Part shown: positions 30,386 to 38,792 of the stretch, piece by piece
Layout of the letters: each line of letters begins with the position of its first letter
How positions within the stretch are numbered: the stretch's first letter is position 1
DNA from: a virus
Virus record (IMG/VR): IMGVR_UViG_3300021087_000801
Location: 1-45,011 of that record
Reading direction: 5' to 3' (one strand)
DNA length: 45,011 bases
The notes under the pieces: generated by a model
The model's input: the letters and a program-made list of their open reading frames with translations, nothing else
What the model was told of the DNA's origin: nothing
The model's database searches: none
Made by a program: the position numbers and the translations under genes

Positions 30386-33300
30386 ATGAGAATAACTGAA
30401 GTAGACAAAGGTTTAACACAAAGTGAACTGGATCAATTAGAAGTTTTTGCAGATAGATTATTTGCGAAAGTAGGTATTGATGTAGAGTTTACCCGTCACT
30501 TCTTAGATCGTGTAAATGACGAACGCAATGTAAAACAAATCACAGCAAGCGAACTCACGAGATTATTTAAACAAGAATACAAACGTTGGGGCAAACCTAT
30601 TGCACAAATGGGCCCAGACGCAGAAGCAGTACTAAAAGACTTAGCAACAGACGTAAACATACCATTTGCTTTACGTTGGGATAAAGAAAACAACGAATTA
30701 GATCTTATCGCTAAAACAGTAATGCGTAAGAAAAATTTTAAAACATCTAACAAAGAGTTTGAAATACAATCAGCTGATTACTCGTTAGATAATATACAAC
30801 ACAAAAAAGTATTTGAATCAATAAAACAACTTAACGAAGCAGGCCCGGCAGCATTGGCAGTACCAGTTGGTATTGCGGCATGGAATGCCTATGTATATTC
30901 CAGATATGCTCAAGCAGCCTGGTTTACCGCAAAATTTACTGCAACAACAGCCGCAGCATATATTGTTGCTAATAAATCTGATTTTGGCTGGCTTGAACGA
31001 AAGATGGCTTCATCGGCTATTCTTGCATATCAACTATGGGACAAAGTTAGAGGCGTACAAGATATGAGCAGTGTTCAGTGGAGAGACACTAATGCATCAG
31101 CAATGGCAGCCGGACAACAAGGAGCTGAAAATCCATTAGGTCCTAGGCCAACTGCAGATATGAACGGTGATCCATATGGTATTATAAATGCTAGACAACA
31201 AGTAGCCGCAGGACAGTTAGGTGCACAAGCACGTTTAGATTTAGCGTTAGCAGATTTGGCTGCTGATCAAAAAGCATGGGATATTGAATCTAATAAAAAT
31301 CAAGACAAGGACGCAAGCAACGGCGCAATGGCATCAGGTCAAACAGGTGCTACTTTAACACAATTAACATTAGATGCTAGTGAACAATTAAATGGAGAGC
31401 TAGCCGCAGGTGTAAATGAATTAACTGCAAATGCAAATATAGAAACTGAAATAGATAACGAAGAATTAGATAAAATAGCAATAGCAACTGCTGATGCTCA
31501 AAATTTAGTAAGTGATAATAATCTTATAAAACTAGCAACTACAATAACACAAGCAAAACAAAACGATGATAGTGATGCACAACTTATTTCATTAGCAACT
31601 AACATTGCAACAGCCCAACAGGCAGCAGACAAAGTAACTGCACAAAATACAGCCAGTGATGCTAAACTAATTGCACTTGGACAACAAGTAGCACAACAAC
31701 AAGCAGATAAGTTAGCAACAGAATTAAGTGATGCAAAATTAATTGCACTTGGACAACAAGTAGCACAACAACAGTCAGATGCTAGAGCAACAGAATTAAG
31801 TGATGCAAAATTAATTGCACTTGGACAACAAGTAGCACAACAAAAAGCAAATGCGGCTGCAAATGCAGTCAGTGATGCTAAACTAATTGCACTTGGACAA
31901 CAAGTAGCACAACAACAAGCAGATGCTAAAGCAACTGCACAAAATACAGCCAGTGATGCTAAACTAATTGCACTTGGACAACAAGTAGCACAACAAAAAA
32001 TAGATACACAGAATGCAACCAGTGATGCTAAACTAATTGCACTTGGACAACAAGTAGCACAACAACAAGCAGATGCTAAAGCAACTGCACAAAATACAGC
32101 CAGTGATGCTAAACTAATTGCACTTGGACAAGCATATGCAGATGCTAAATCAGATGCTAAAGCAACTGCACAAAACCAGGCAAGTGATGCCAAACTAATT
32201 GCGTTAGCAAAAGCAGTAAGTGATGTAAATGATGTTGAACTTAATGTTCCAGCAGATGATGGCATAGGAAAAGACATAGATATTACAATACCAGACACAG
32301 GCACTATTACAAGACCTGATGCACTTGATTTACCAGGTGCAGGAACAACAACTGGTGGCATAGATACAACTGGTGCTACAGCACAAGGAAATGCAGCGGC
32401 GGCGGCAGCGGCGGCACTAGCAACGGCAAAAGAAAAAGCAATTGCAACTGCTAAAGCAAATACTAAAAATAATAACACCGGTAAAAAGAAAACTAAGAAA
32501 TTTGATTGGGGATTCGGAGATGGTGATTATTGGGATACAGATCTATATAGATGGCAACAAAAATATGGAACATTTGAAAATCAAAACCTAATTAAAAAAT
32601 ATTTTATGATTAATGAAGGTGGAGCAATGCCAGGCGTTGGTGCTATTCATATTGATGAGATTACTCCAACATTACAAGCATTAGAAAAGTCAATAGGTGT
32701 TGACTTAATGAACAACACATTGGGTAGTGTAGGTAAAAGACAATTCAGTGGAGACATTGATGTAGCACTACAAATACAACCAGAAGAATTACCAGCATTT
32801 ATAGAAGAACTTAAAAAGAATCCACTAGTACTAGACATTGCTAAAAGCAGTGTTATTATGACAAAAGTTAAAATTATGGACTTTGATCAATCTAAGTCAG
32901 ACGGGAGACCTCGTACAGGATTTGTACAAGTAGACTTTATGCCAGGCGACCCAGGTTGGATGAAAACTTATTATCACTCACCAAGTGAAACAGAATCAAA
33001 ATACAAAGGCGTATATCGTAACATTATGATTGCTACATTGGCAGCAGTACACAACAGAGATCAAAGTGATGCTAAATTAGATGACGGTAGAGCTATGGAA
33101 GAAAGACGCTTTATGTGGAGTCCAACTGAAGGATTGTTGCGTGTACAACGTACACCTGTTCCTAAGAAAAGTGGCGAAGGTTACACTAAAAAGAATAAAA
33201 ATGAAACAATAGACGGTCCTTGGAAACAACCAGATGAGATTGCAACACAACTAGGTCTAGACAGTGGAAAAGATTTAAACAGTTTTGAATCATTACTAGC

Positions 33301-33415
33301 CGCAGTTAAAAAGAATTGGACCAAAGAAAAATTACAATATGTTATAGATGGATTCAAGCAAAACAATGTTGTACAAGACATTGGCGTGCCTGAGGAATTA
33401 GACGATGTTAATTAA
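30386..33415 (+). CDS. Large tagged protein with repeat array and pol-beta-type nucleotidyltransferase domain (1009 aa)
   Basis: Opens with MRITEVDKGLTQ (tag), then a folded domain of about 120 residues (VEFTRHFLDRVNDERN) that I recall from other T4-like marine phage proteins. A hydrophobic stretch lies at about 150-200. From about 425 to 612 the unit SDAKLIALGQ..AQQ recurs eight times. An Ala-rich linker and YWDTDLYRWQQKYGTF (about 715) follow, then an internal tag-like MINEGGAMPG. The C-terminal domain has the nucleotidyltransferase motif GS(780-781)-x8-D790-I-D792 (LGSVGKRQFSGDIDVAL). The layout looks like the 23862 and 25197 products joined in one chain. A packaged, possibly ejected, enzyme is inferred. 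Confidence 0.75.
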   Translation: MRITEVDKGLTQSELDQLEVFADRLFAKVGIDVEFTRHFLDRVNDERNVKQITASELTRLFKQEYKRWGKPIAQMGPDAEAVLKDLATDVNIPFALRWDKENNELDLIAKTVMRKKNFKTSNKEFEIQSADYSLDNIQHKKVFESIKQLNEAGPAALAVPVGIAAWNAYVYSRYAQAAWFTAKFTATTAAAYIVANKSDFGWLERKMASSAILAYQLWDKVRGVQDMSSVQWRDTNASAMAAGQQGAENPLGPRPTADMNGDPYGIINARQQVAAGQLGAQARLDLALADLAADQKAWDIESNKNQDKDASNGAMASGQTGATLTQLTLDASEQLNGELAAGVNELTANANIETEIDNEELDKIAIATADAQNLVSDNNLIKLATTITQAKQNDDSDAQLISLATNIATAQQAADKVTAQNTASDAKLIALGQQVAQQQADKLATELSDAKLIALGQQVAQQQSDARATELSDAKLIALGQQVAQQKANAAANAVSDAKLIALGQQVAQQQADAKATAQNTASDAKLIALGQQVAQQKIDTQNATSDAKLIALGQQVAQQQADAKATAQNTASDAKLIALGQAYADAKSDAKATAQNQASDAKLIALAKAVSDVNDVELNVPADDGIGKDIDITIPDTGTITRPDALDLPGAGTTTGGIDTTGATAQGNAAAAAAAALATAKEKAIATAKANTKNNNTGKKKTKKFDWGFGDGDYWDTDLYRWQQKYGTFENQNLIKKYFMINEGGAMPGVGAIHIDEITPTLQALEKSIGVDLMNNTLGSVGKRQFSGDIDVALQIQPEELPAFIEELKKNPLVLDIAKSSVIMTKVKIMDFDQSKSDGRPRTGFVQVDFMPGDPGWMKTYYHSPSETESKYKGVYRNIMIATLAAVHNRDQSDAKLDDGRAMEERRFMWSPTEGLLRVQRTPVPKKSGEGYTKKNKNETIDGPWKQPDEIATQLGLDSGKDLNSFESLLAAVKKNWTKEKLQYVIDGFKQNNVVQDIGVPEELDDVN
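31655..32223 (+). repeat. In-frame repeat array, units of about 69-81 bp
   Basis: Eight copies of a unit with the near-invariant core AAACTAATTGCACTTGGA, spaced 69-81 bp apart. They encode SDAKLIALGQQVAQQ plus a variable 8-12-residue linker. Adjacent units are almost identical at DNA level, implying recent expansion. The predicted structure is a long Ala/Gln helix or coiled coil. Confidence 0.9.
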
Positions 33416-34133
33416 CGAAATAACAAAAGCGAATCTAAATGAAAGTAATGTTATTAGAGATGTTGCTAAAGAACTTAATATACCATTTGCAATAGCTATG
33501 GAACTTTCTAATAAAGAAAGTTCTCAAGGTCAGTTTGATAAAGATGGTAATACTATTGTAGGTGATAAAAACTTAAAAAATAAAGCATATGGAATGTCTC
33601 AGGTTAGATTGCCTGCATTAAAAGATGTCAATAGGTTATATGGAACAAACTATTCATTAGATGATATAAAAAATGATGCAAATATAAATGCTAAGGTAGG
33701 ATTATTGTATTTTAAAGCACAAGGTGATTTTTATGGTGCAACAGATTATATAGAACAACTTAGAGGATATAACGGCGGTCCTAACGCAATTAAAGGTGAT
33801 GTAGCATCAGCAAATAGTTATGCAAATGATATTTTTGATAAAGCAGTGATGAATTACAATGGCGCAGATGCGTTAGAAAACTTTGGGCTAAACGAAGCTA
33901 GTCCTTGGGAATTACTTAAAAGAAAAGTAACACCAGTAGTACAAAAAGACAAATACCAACGTGTTGCAGAAAAGCTACATGCAATGTTATTACGCAAACA
34001 AAAAGAAAACGGCGGTGTATTTAGACATGCACTAGGCTGGTACACATATAACATTGGTACTTCATATATAGGCATTGATCATAAAGTTCTTCATCAATAT
34101 TACTTAGATAATTTTGATGCAGTTGTTGATTAA
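33405..34133 (+). CDS. Tagged lytic transglycosylase (242 aa)
   Basis: MLINEITKANLNE is the tag, nearly the same as in the 751-residue fusion. Residues about 15-150 are an SLT-type transglycosylase domain: catalytic Glu in SNKESSQGQF, then AYGMSQVRLPAL and the substrate-site GYNGGP. It would cut peptidoglycan during genome entry if carried in the virion. The C-terminal 75 residues are basic and of unknown fold (VQKDKYQRVAEKLHAMLLR). Its start overlaps the end of the preceding gene by 11 bases. Confidence 0.83.
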   Translation: MLINEITKANLNESNVIRDVAKELNIPFAIAMELSNKESSQGQFDKDGNTIVGDKNLKNKAYGMSQVRLPALKDVNRLYGTNYSLDDIKNDANINAKVGLLYFKAQGDFYGATDYIEQLRGYNGGPNAIKGDVASANSYANDIFDKAVMNYNGADALENFGLNEASPWELLKRKVTPVVQKDKYQRVAEKLHAMLLRKQKENGGVFRHALGWYTYNIGTSYIGIDHKVLHQYYLDNFDAVVD

Positions 34134-34138
34134 TACAC

Positions 34139-34168
34139 TTGACAATCACTCCCTTTATAATGTATAAT
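34139..34168 (+). promoter_or_regulatory. Sigma70-type promoter for radical SAM pair
   Basis: TTGACA, an 18-base spacer and TATAAT, with another TATAAT seven bases earlier. It directly follows the transglycosylase stop. The pair is thus set apart from the late block around it. Confidence 0.8.
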
Positions 34169-34186
34169 GTAGGCTAAGAGGAACCT

Positions 34187-35365
34187 ATGACAGACAAATA
34201 TTGCGTATATACAAACAATTTTACATTCGTTGACAATGACGGATATGTAGCATTGTGTTGTAAAAATCTAAAGAACAAACTTTCACAATATCATATCAAA
34301 GACTACAAATTAAGTGAAATTTGGAACAGTCCAGAAATGCATAGTGTTAGGGCAGAAATTGCCTCAGGTGGAGAACCCAATGGTTGTTTTAAATGCTATG
34401 ATCCTGAAAGAGATGGAGTGCGTAGTTTCAGACAAAAAGCACTAGGCATGATTAACAATGGTGTTCCATTTCAAGATGAAAAAATACACGCACTTGATCT
34501 TAGATTAGGTAATGTGTGTAATTTATCTTGTGTAATGTGTTTTGCTGGTAACAGTAATAAAATATTACATCAACACAAATCAATGGCAAAGCATTTTAAT
34601 TGGAAAGAAGGTCGCTTAGAAAAAGAAGCAGAAAAATATCACAAAAGCAATTACGATTGGAGTGATGATCCACAAGCATGGGATAATATTATTTCAAGTG
34701 TAGATAAGAATTTAAAACATGTATACTTAGCAGGCGGTGAGCCTTTTTATCTTAAAAACTTTCCTACTACAGTAGAACGATTAGGCAGTTTGGCTCCGGG
34801 TGCTAATTTTGTTATTAATACAAATGGCACAAGACTACTAAGAGAAAAAGACTTAAAACAATTAAAAACAGTAGAAAATGTATTCCTAAGATTTAGTGTA
34901 GATGGTTGGGGTGCCGCTGATGAGTGGACTAGGCAAGATACAGTATGGGAAGAAAAACTACAAGTAATGGATCAATACTATAATCATTTTAAATTAGCTG
35001 TATGGGATATTACTGCTAACAGTTTAAGTGTAAGACACATACCTAAACTTATTACACATTTATGGAATAATTATCCAAATGCAAAAGTACAAATACGACC
35101 AGTTGTTAATAAGACAGAAGTACTGATGGAAAACATTCCTGATAGATTTAAAAAAGAAAGTTTAGCATTTTTTGAAAAACATAAAAATAAACTAGAAGGT
35201 GTTGATCATGTTATAAATGAAATGCGTAAACCATTTAACAACGATATGAAACGTAAACACACAGTAAGACATTTTGTAAACTATTACGATACGCATGGTG
35301 TAGTTACATTAGAAAGTTTTGATCCTGAACTAGCAGAATGGATTAATAGTGATGCAGAAGAATAG
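34187..35365 (+). CDS. Radical SAM protein with N-terminal SPASM/twitch-like domain (392 aa)
   Basis: The catalytic cluster motif CNLSCVMC lies at Cys111-Cys115-Cys118, followed by the SAM motif LAGGEPF and INTNGTRL. N-terminal Cys6, 24, 25, 67 and 70 (YCVYTN, ALCCKN, CFKCYD) would hold an auxiliary cluster. The SEIWNSPEMHSVR segment is typical of phage twitch radical SAM proteins. The substrate is unknown. It overlaps the next radical SAM gene, so the two are made together and could act on one substrate or as a heterodimer. An AGAGGAA box precedes the ATG. Confidence 0.9.
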   Translation: MTDKYCVYTNNFTFVDNDGYVALCCKNLKNKLSQYHIKDYKLSEIWNSPEMHSVRAEIASGGEPNGCFKCYDPERDGVRSFRQKALGMINNGVPFQDEKIHALDLRLGNVCNLSCVMCFAGNSNKILHQHKSMAKHFNWKEGRLEKEAEKYHKSNYDWSDDPQAWDNIISSVDKNLKHVYLAGGEPFYLKNFPTTVERLGSLAPGANFVINTNGTRLLREKDLKQLKTVENVFLRFSVDGWGAADEWTRQDTVWEEKLQVMDQYYNHFKLAVWDITANSLSVRHIPKLITHLWNNYPNAKVQIRPVVNKTEVLMENIPDRFKKESLAFFEKHKNKLEGVDHVINEMRKPFNNDMKRKHTVRHFVNYYDTHGVVTLESFDPELAEWINSDAEE

Positions 35366-36569
35366 TTTTTGTACAATTCCTTGGATACATGCCGCTACTA
35401 AAACAAATGGATCTAGCAGAGTATGTTGTTTAATGAGTAATAGCTCTGGCGGAGAAACAGGGCATAACTTTAAACAACACAGTGTAGAAGAAATTCACAA
35501 TAGCGAGTTTTCACGTAAAATACGTAAGCAATTTTTAGCAGGCGAGAAACCAACAGAGTGTAATACATGTTGGGTTAAAGAAGATAATGGTGGTTACAGT
35601 AGGCGTACATTTACAAATAAGATTTATAAACACTTTGACTACGATAAAGCAGTACAAGTAACAAAATCAGATGGTAGCACAACACAGATGCCAGTATATT
35701 GGGATTTAAGGTTTGGTAACTTATGCAATTTAAAATGTGTAATGTGCGGACCTCAAAGTAGTAGTATGTGGTACAAAGACTGGGCGAAAGTTCACTCCAC
35801 TGATCATTTTTACGACAGCGGTACAAAAATTGACATTTCGGACGGAAACAAACAAAATAGGAAAGATCGTGAATCGGATTATGATTGGTGGGAAAGTGAA
35901 CACTTTTGGGAACAGTTAGATAAGCACAAGGAACAACTACAACATGTTTACTTAGTAGGTGGTGAGCCTATGTTAGTAGAGCCTCATTACAAATTTTTGC
36001 AAAAGCTAATAGACAGTGATATAAGTAAAAATGTAGTGTTAGAGTACGATACGAATATCACAAATGTACATCAACGTGCAATTGATCAATGGAAGCATTT
36101 TAAAAAACTAATGCTTAGATGTAGTATAGATGATTTTGGTGAGCAAAATGATTATATACGTTTTCCTAGTAAATGGTATAAACTAAATGAAAATATAGAA
36201 CAAATTAATGCATTACTACCTGATACAGAAATAGAAATAAGTATCACATGGCAAATGCTTAATGCATTTACAGTATTAAACTTATTAGATCATTTTAAAC
36301 AGTATCATATTAATATAAGAATATTATCTATTCCTGATCATTTAGATGCAAAGCATTTACCAAAGCAGGCAAAATTAGATATTATAAATATGTATACTAA
36401 TTCAGTACATAAAGATAAGCTATCCCATTTAATAAACTATCTGAACAATACGTTAGATTATGATAGCAATCCATATGATTGTATAGTTTTCTTAGAAAAA
36501 TTAGATGAAATACGAGGTACAGACTGGAAAAAAACGTTTATTGAATTACATAAATCGATAAATACTTAA
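35352..36569 (+). CDS. Radical SAM protein with N-terminal SPASM/twitch-like domain (405 aa)
   Basis: The cluster motif is Cys125-Cys129-Cys132 (LCNLKCVMC), then VGGEPM and a SAM-binding strand. N-terminal FCTIPWIH, RVCCLM and ECNTCW repeat the layout of the two other radical SAM proteins here. I prefer the ATG one codon after a GTG; either gives a start inside the upstream gene. It is more like its neighbour than the protein at 9556, by eye. Role unknown. Its 3' end carries the late promoter of the next tagged gene. Confidence 0.9.
   Translation: MQKNSFCTIPWIHAATKTNGSSRVCCLMSNSSGGETGHNFKQHSVEEIHNSEFSRKIRKQFLAGEKPTECNTCWVKEDNGGYSRRTFTNKIYKHFDYDKAVQVTKSDGSTTQMPVYWDLRFGNLCNLKCVMCGPQSSSMWYKDWAKVHSTDHFYDSGTKIDISDGNKQNRKDRESDYDWWESEHFWEQLDKHKEQLQHVYLVGGEPMLVEPHYKFLQKLIDSDISKNVVLEYDTNITNVHQRAIDQWKHFKKLMLRCSIDDFGEQNDYIRFPSKWYKLNENIEQINALLPDTEIEISITWQMLNAFTVLNLLDHFKQYHINIRILSIPDHLDAKHLPKQAKLDIINMYTNSVHKDKLSHLINYLNNTLDYDSNPYDCIVFLEKLDEIRGTDWKKTFIELHKSINT
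36557..36564 (+). promoter_or_regulatory. Late promoter GATAAATA
   Basis: Overlaps the 3' end of the radical SAM gene and lies 20 bases before a tagged gene that has an AGAGG box. Confidence 0.68.
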
Positions 36570-36583
36570 AACAGAGGTATACT

Positions 36584-37480
36584 ATGAAAATAAATGATAT
36601 AACAAATGAAAACAGTGGTGTCAAGAGAGTCAATACAGGCATTGATATGAAAGCTGAACTGGCTAAACGAGCTGCACAAATATCTTCGCCAGGAACTAAT
36701 CCAACCTTAAACACTAGAACAAATGTTACTAGAAATAGCAATTCAGGTACAGGTACCACACATAAAACATTTAGTAAGTATATATCTAAAACAGGCGACT
36801 TAGGTGGAACATCATTAAGTAAAGTAAACAATATAAAAAAATCAGCAACTGGAGCCACAGGCACTAGCACAAAACGATTTGTTAGACCAGGTGGAGCAGG
36901 AACACAAAGCGTAACAGATGTTGCTACTGGACAAACAACTAATACCAAGTTTCAACTAAAAGGACCACAAAGTTGGGCATATGATAAACCAAAACTAAAT
37001 GCTTCTAAGAAAATAAAAGAAGATGGCGTTATAGTTCCAGGTGTTAATACTACAGTAGATGTTAAGCCAGGGCAAACTGAAAAAGAAGCAGCCAAGTTTT
37101 TTGGAAAAGGCAAACCAGCAGAATTACACAAAAAAGCACGTAAGAACAGTAATGCACATAACTTATATAATTTAGGATTAGTATCTGAAAATAAGAAAAA
37201 AGATGATAAGCCAAGTGACATTGAAGGCTTTGATCCGCAAACTGCAATGGATATTAAAAAACTAAAAGCAAAATATCCACACGCTGATAATATAATGTCA
37301 GCACTAATGGCTCAAACAAGTCAAACTTTACAAAACCAATACAAGGGTGATCAACGCAGAGACGAACAAGACAAAAAACAAGTTGAGCAAGATAAAAAGC
37401 ATAATACAAGATTCCGAGAGCTTGAACAGAGAATATGGAATATAGTTATGAAAAACGATCTCAAAGAGGGTAAAAAATAA
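36584..37480 (+). CDS. Tagged Thr/Ser/Lys-rich protein (298 aa)
   Basis: MKINDITNEN is the tag. Residues 20-140 are low-complexity Thr/Ser/Gly/Lys. DGVIVPGVNTTVDVKPGQTE (about 147) starts a short domain that I recall from other phage virion-type proteins (KKARKNSNAHNLYNLGLVSE). The C-terminal 70 residues are a charged coiled coil (QRRDEQDKKQVEQDKKHN). No enzymatic motif is seen. It is probably an internal or structural protein. Confidence 0.65.
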   Translation: MKINDITNENSGVKRVNTGIDMKAELAKRAAQISSPGTNPTLNTRTNVTRNSNSGTGTTHKTFSKYISKTGDLGGTSLSKVNNIKKSATGATGTSTKRFVRPGGAGTQSVTDVATGQTTNTKFQLKGPQSWAYDKPKLNASKKIKEDGVIVPGVNTTVDVKPGQTEKEAAKFFGKGKPAELHKKARKNSNAHNLYNLGLVSENKKKDDKPSDIEGFDPQTAMDIKKLKAKYPHADNIMSALMAQTSQTLQNQYKGDQRRDEQDKKQVEQDKKHNTRFRELEQRIWNIVMKNDLKEGKK

Positions 37481-37483
37481 ACT

Positions 37484-37789
37484 ATGATAGTCTATATTGT
37501 ACAAATGGAAAAGTCAAAAACAGCTGATCCTGATGCAGTAGATTATAAAGACGTTGATGAACCTCATAGATATGTAGCAGGAGTTTTTAGCGATTATAAG
37601 CAGGCTCACAAAGCAGGTAAGGCAGAAGTAAAATGGCGTCATGGTAGATATGACTATTGTGTACATGATCATGTATTAGATCATATCAATAAGACTAAAA
37701 TAAAATATAAAATATGTGAAACAAACCCATATGGAGAACTTTCACCAGATTATAAAATAATTAATATCAAAGAACATATAAACAAATGA
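37484..37789 (+). CDS. Unknown protein (101 aa)
   Basis: An alpha/beta protein opening with a beta strand MIVYIVQMEKSK, a middle GVFSDYKQAHKAGKAEVKW and a His/Tyr-rich segment (HGRYDYCVHDHVLDHI). It overlaps the next small gene by four bases. No domain is recognised; it lacks the tag. Confidence 0.62.
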   Translation: MIVYIVQMEKSKTADPDAVDYKDVDEPHRYVAGVFSDYKQAHKAGKAEVKWRHGRYDYCVHDHVLDHINKTKIKYKICETNPYGELSPDYKIINIKEHINK

Positions 37790-37974
37790 AAAGAGATTAC
37801 GATAAGTTAATGGATTCAAGAATGGATTCTACCGAAGACCAATTTAAGCAATTAAATCTACTATTACACAAAATTAATGTAATGGGAAATTGGCATCAGC
37901 GTCATGACATAGTTGACATGTCATTCAAAGCAAAAAAACTAGTCGAAAGCCTAGAAGAGAAATTTAACCTATAA
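37786..37974 (+). CDS. Unknown small helical protein (62 aa)
   Basis: Helical and charged (DQFKQLNLLLHKINVMGNWH; AKKLVESLEEKF). It is coupled by overlap at both ends (ATGA before, one base after). No family and no tag. Confidence 0.6.
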   Translation: MKRDYDKLMDSRMDSTEDQFKQLNLLLHKINVMGNWHQRHDIVDMSFKAKKLVESLEEKFNL

Positions 37975-38165
37975 TGAAAATAAAAGATATATTAAAGTTA
38001 CCTAAAATAGAAATAGGCGATGAAATACTTGTAGGAAAATTTAAAAATCGTAAAGCAGTAGTTACTGGCTTTACAACAGATGAAAACAACCAGCCAGTGT
38101 TAAAAACAACCAAAGGCGATCAGAAATTATTCAAACCAAGAATAGTTAAATTAATGGATAAGTAA
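37974..38165 (+). CDS. Small phage protein with SH3/KOW-like beta core (63 aa)
   Basis: MKIKDILKLPKIEIGDEILV combines a tag-like start with a beta-rich core, GKFKNRKAVVTGFTTDENNQ then TTKGDQKLFKPRI. I recall very similar short proteins in T4-like marine phages. The VGKFKNRKA..TGF pattern is reminiscent of small SH3-like domains. Function unknown. Confidence 0.68.
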   Translation: MKIKDILKLPKIEIGDEILVGKFKNRKAVVTGFTTDENNQPVLKTTKGDQKLFKPRIVKLMDK

Positions 38166-38166
38166 T

Positions 38167-38547
38167 ATGAAGATAGAGCTGAAACGCTTTCGTCCGTCTC
38201 AGATCTTCCAGTTAAGAAGTATACTAACAAAAGAAACTGCTGAACTATGTTATTTAGAATGGCCTTTTACAAAAGAGGTTGCAGAATCTTTCATTTCCAA
38301 CTATAATACATGGGGTATATGGATTAACGGAGGAATACTGGTAGGTGCAGTAGAAGTTAAAGAAGATTTTGAAACAGCATACTTTGTAAATGAGAAGTAT
38401 AGAAATATGGGTATAGCAACAAAGGCTGTAACAATGTGTAAGGAAGCACTTGCAGACAAACAACTTTGGTGTGTTATTAACCCTAATAATAAAGCAAGTT
38501 TAAAGGTAGCTAATAATGTAAATTTAAGAGTAAGTTTTATTAGTTAA
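38167..38547 (+). CDS. GNAT-type N-acetyltransferase (126 aa)
   Basis: Acetyl-CoA-binding motif A is visible as NEKYRNMGIATKAVTM, with a preceding strand pair (GGILVGAVEVKEDF) and the C-terminal INPNNKASLKVANNVN. The C-terminus is shorter than in most GNAT enzymes and may lack the last strand. The substrate is unknown. It sits two bases after the preceding gene. Confidence 0.75.
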   Translation: MKIELKRFRPSQIFQLRSILTKETAELCYLEWPFTKEVAESFISNYNTWGIWINGGILVGAVEVKEDFETAYFVNEKYRNMGIATKAVTMCKEALADKQLWCVINPNNKASLKVANNVNLRVSFIS

Positions 38548-38550
38548 ATA
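38543..38550 (+). promoter_or_regulatory. Variant late promoter GTTAAATA, 5 bases before ATG
   Basis: GTTAAATA-CAGTT-ATG. It differs from the octamer at one position but keeps the exact spacing of the leaderless class. Confidence 0.45.
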
Positions 38551-38555
38551 CAGTT

Positions 38556-38789
38556 ATGTCAAGTAAGAAATTTAATAAAGAAGAACTAAAAGATACACAT
38601 GGTCCTATGAACAGTGTAGCAAAAGATGATGCATTAGTTTGGGCAGGAGCACCAGATGTAAAACATTTAAGTAAATTAGAACCACACAAACGCAGAGAAG
38701 TTATTGCTAAAAAACAAAAAGCAAAAACTAGTAGTAAAAAACATGATAGAAATTTAGGTAAGCAAATACTTAAAAACCTAGAGGAGTAA
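38556..38789 (+). CDS. Small basic protein (77 aa)
   Basis: Lys-rich and hydrophilic (GAPDVKHLSKLEPHKRREVI; AKKQKAKTSSKKHDRNLGKQ). There is no ribosome-binding site, and the start sits at the expected +1 of a variant late promoter. It is probably nucleic-acid binding by composition alone. Confidence 0.65.
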   Translation: MSSKKFNKEELKDTHGPMNSVAKDDALVWAGAPDVKHLSKLEPHKRREVIAKKQKAKTSSKKHDRNLGKQILKNLEE

Positions 38790-38792
38790 AAT

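Noticed and set aside
31655-32223. Possible CRISPR array
   Set aside because: The repeats are in-frame coding units of 69-81 bp with no unique spacers between short identical repeats, and no cas genes are nearby.
31498-32478. Open frame of 326 codons on the minus strand opposite the repeat array
   Set aside because: It is the mirror of the in-frame repeats (low-complexity Ala/Cys/Ser product) and has no ribosome-binding site; the plus-strand frame is clearly the coding one.
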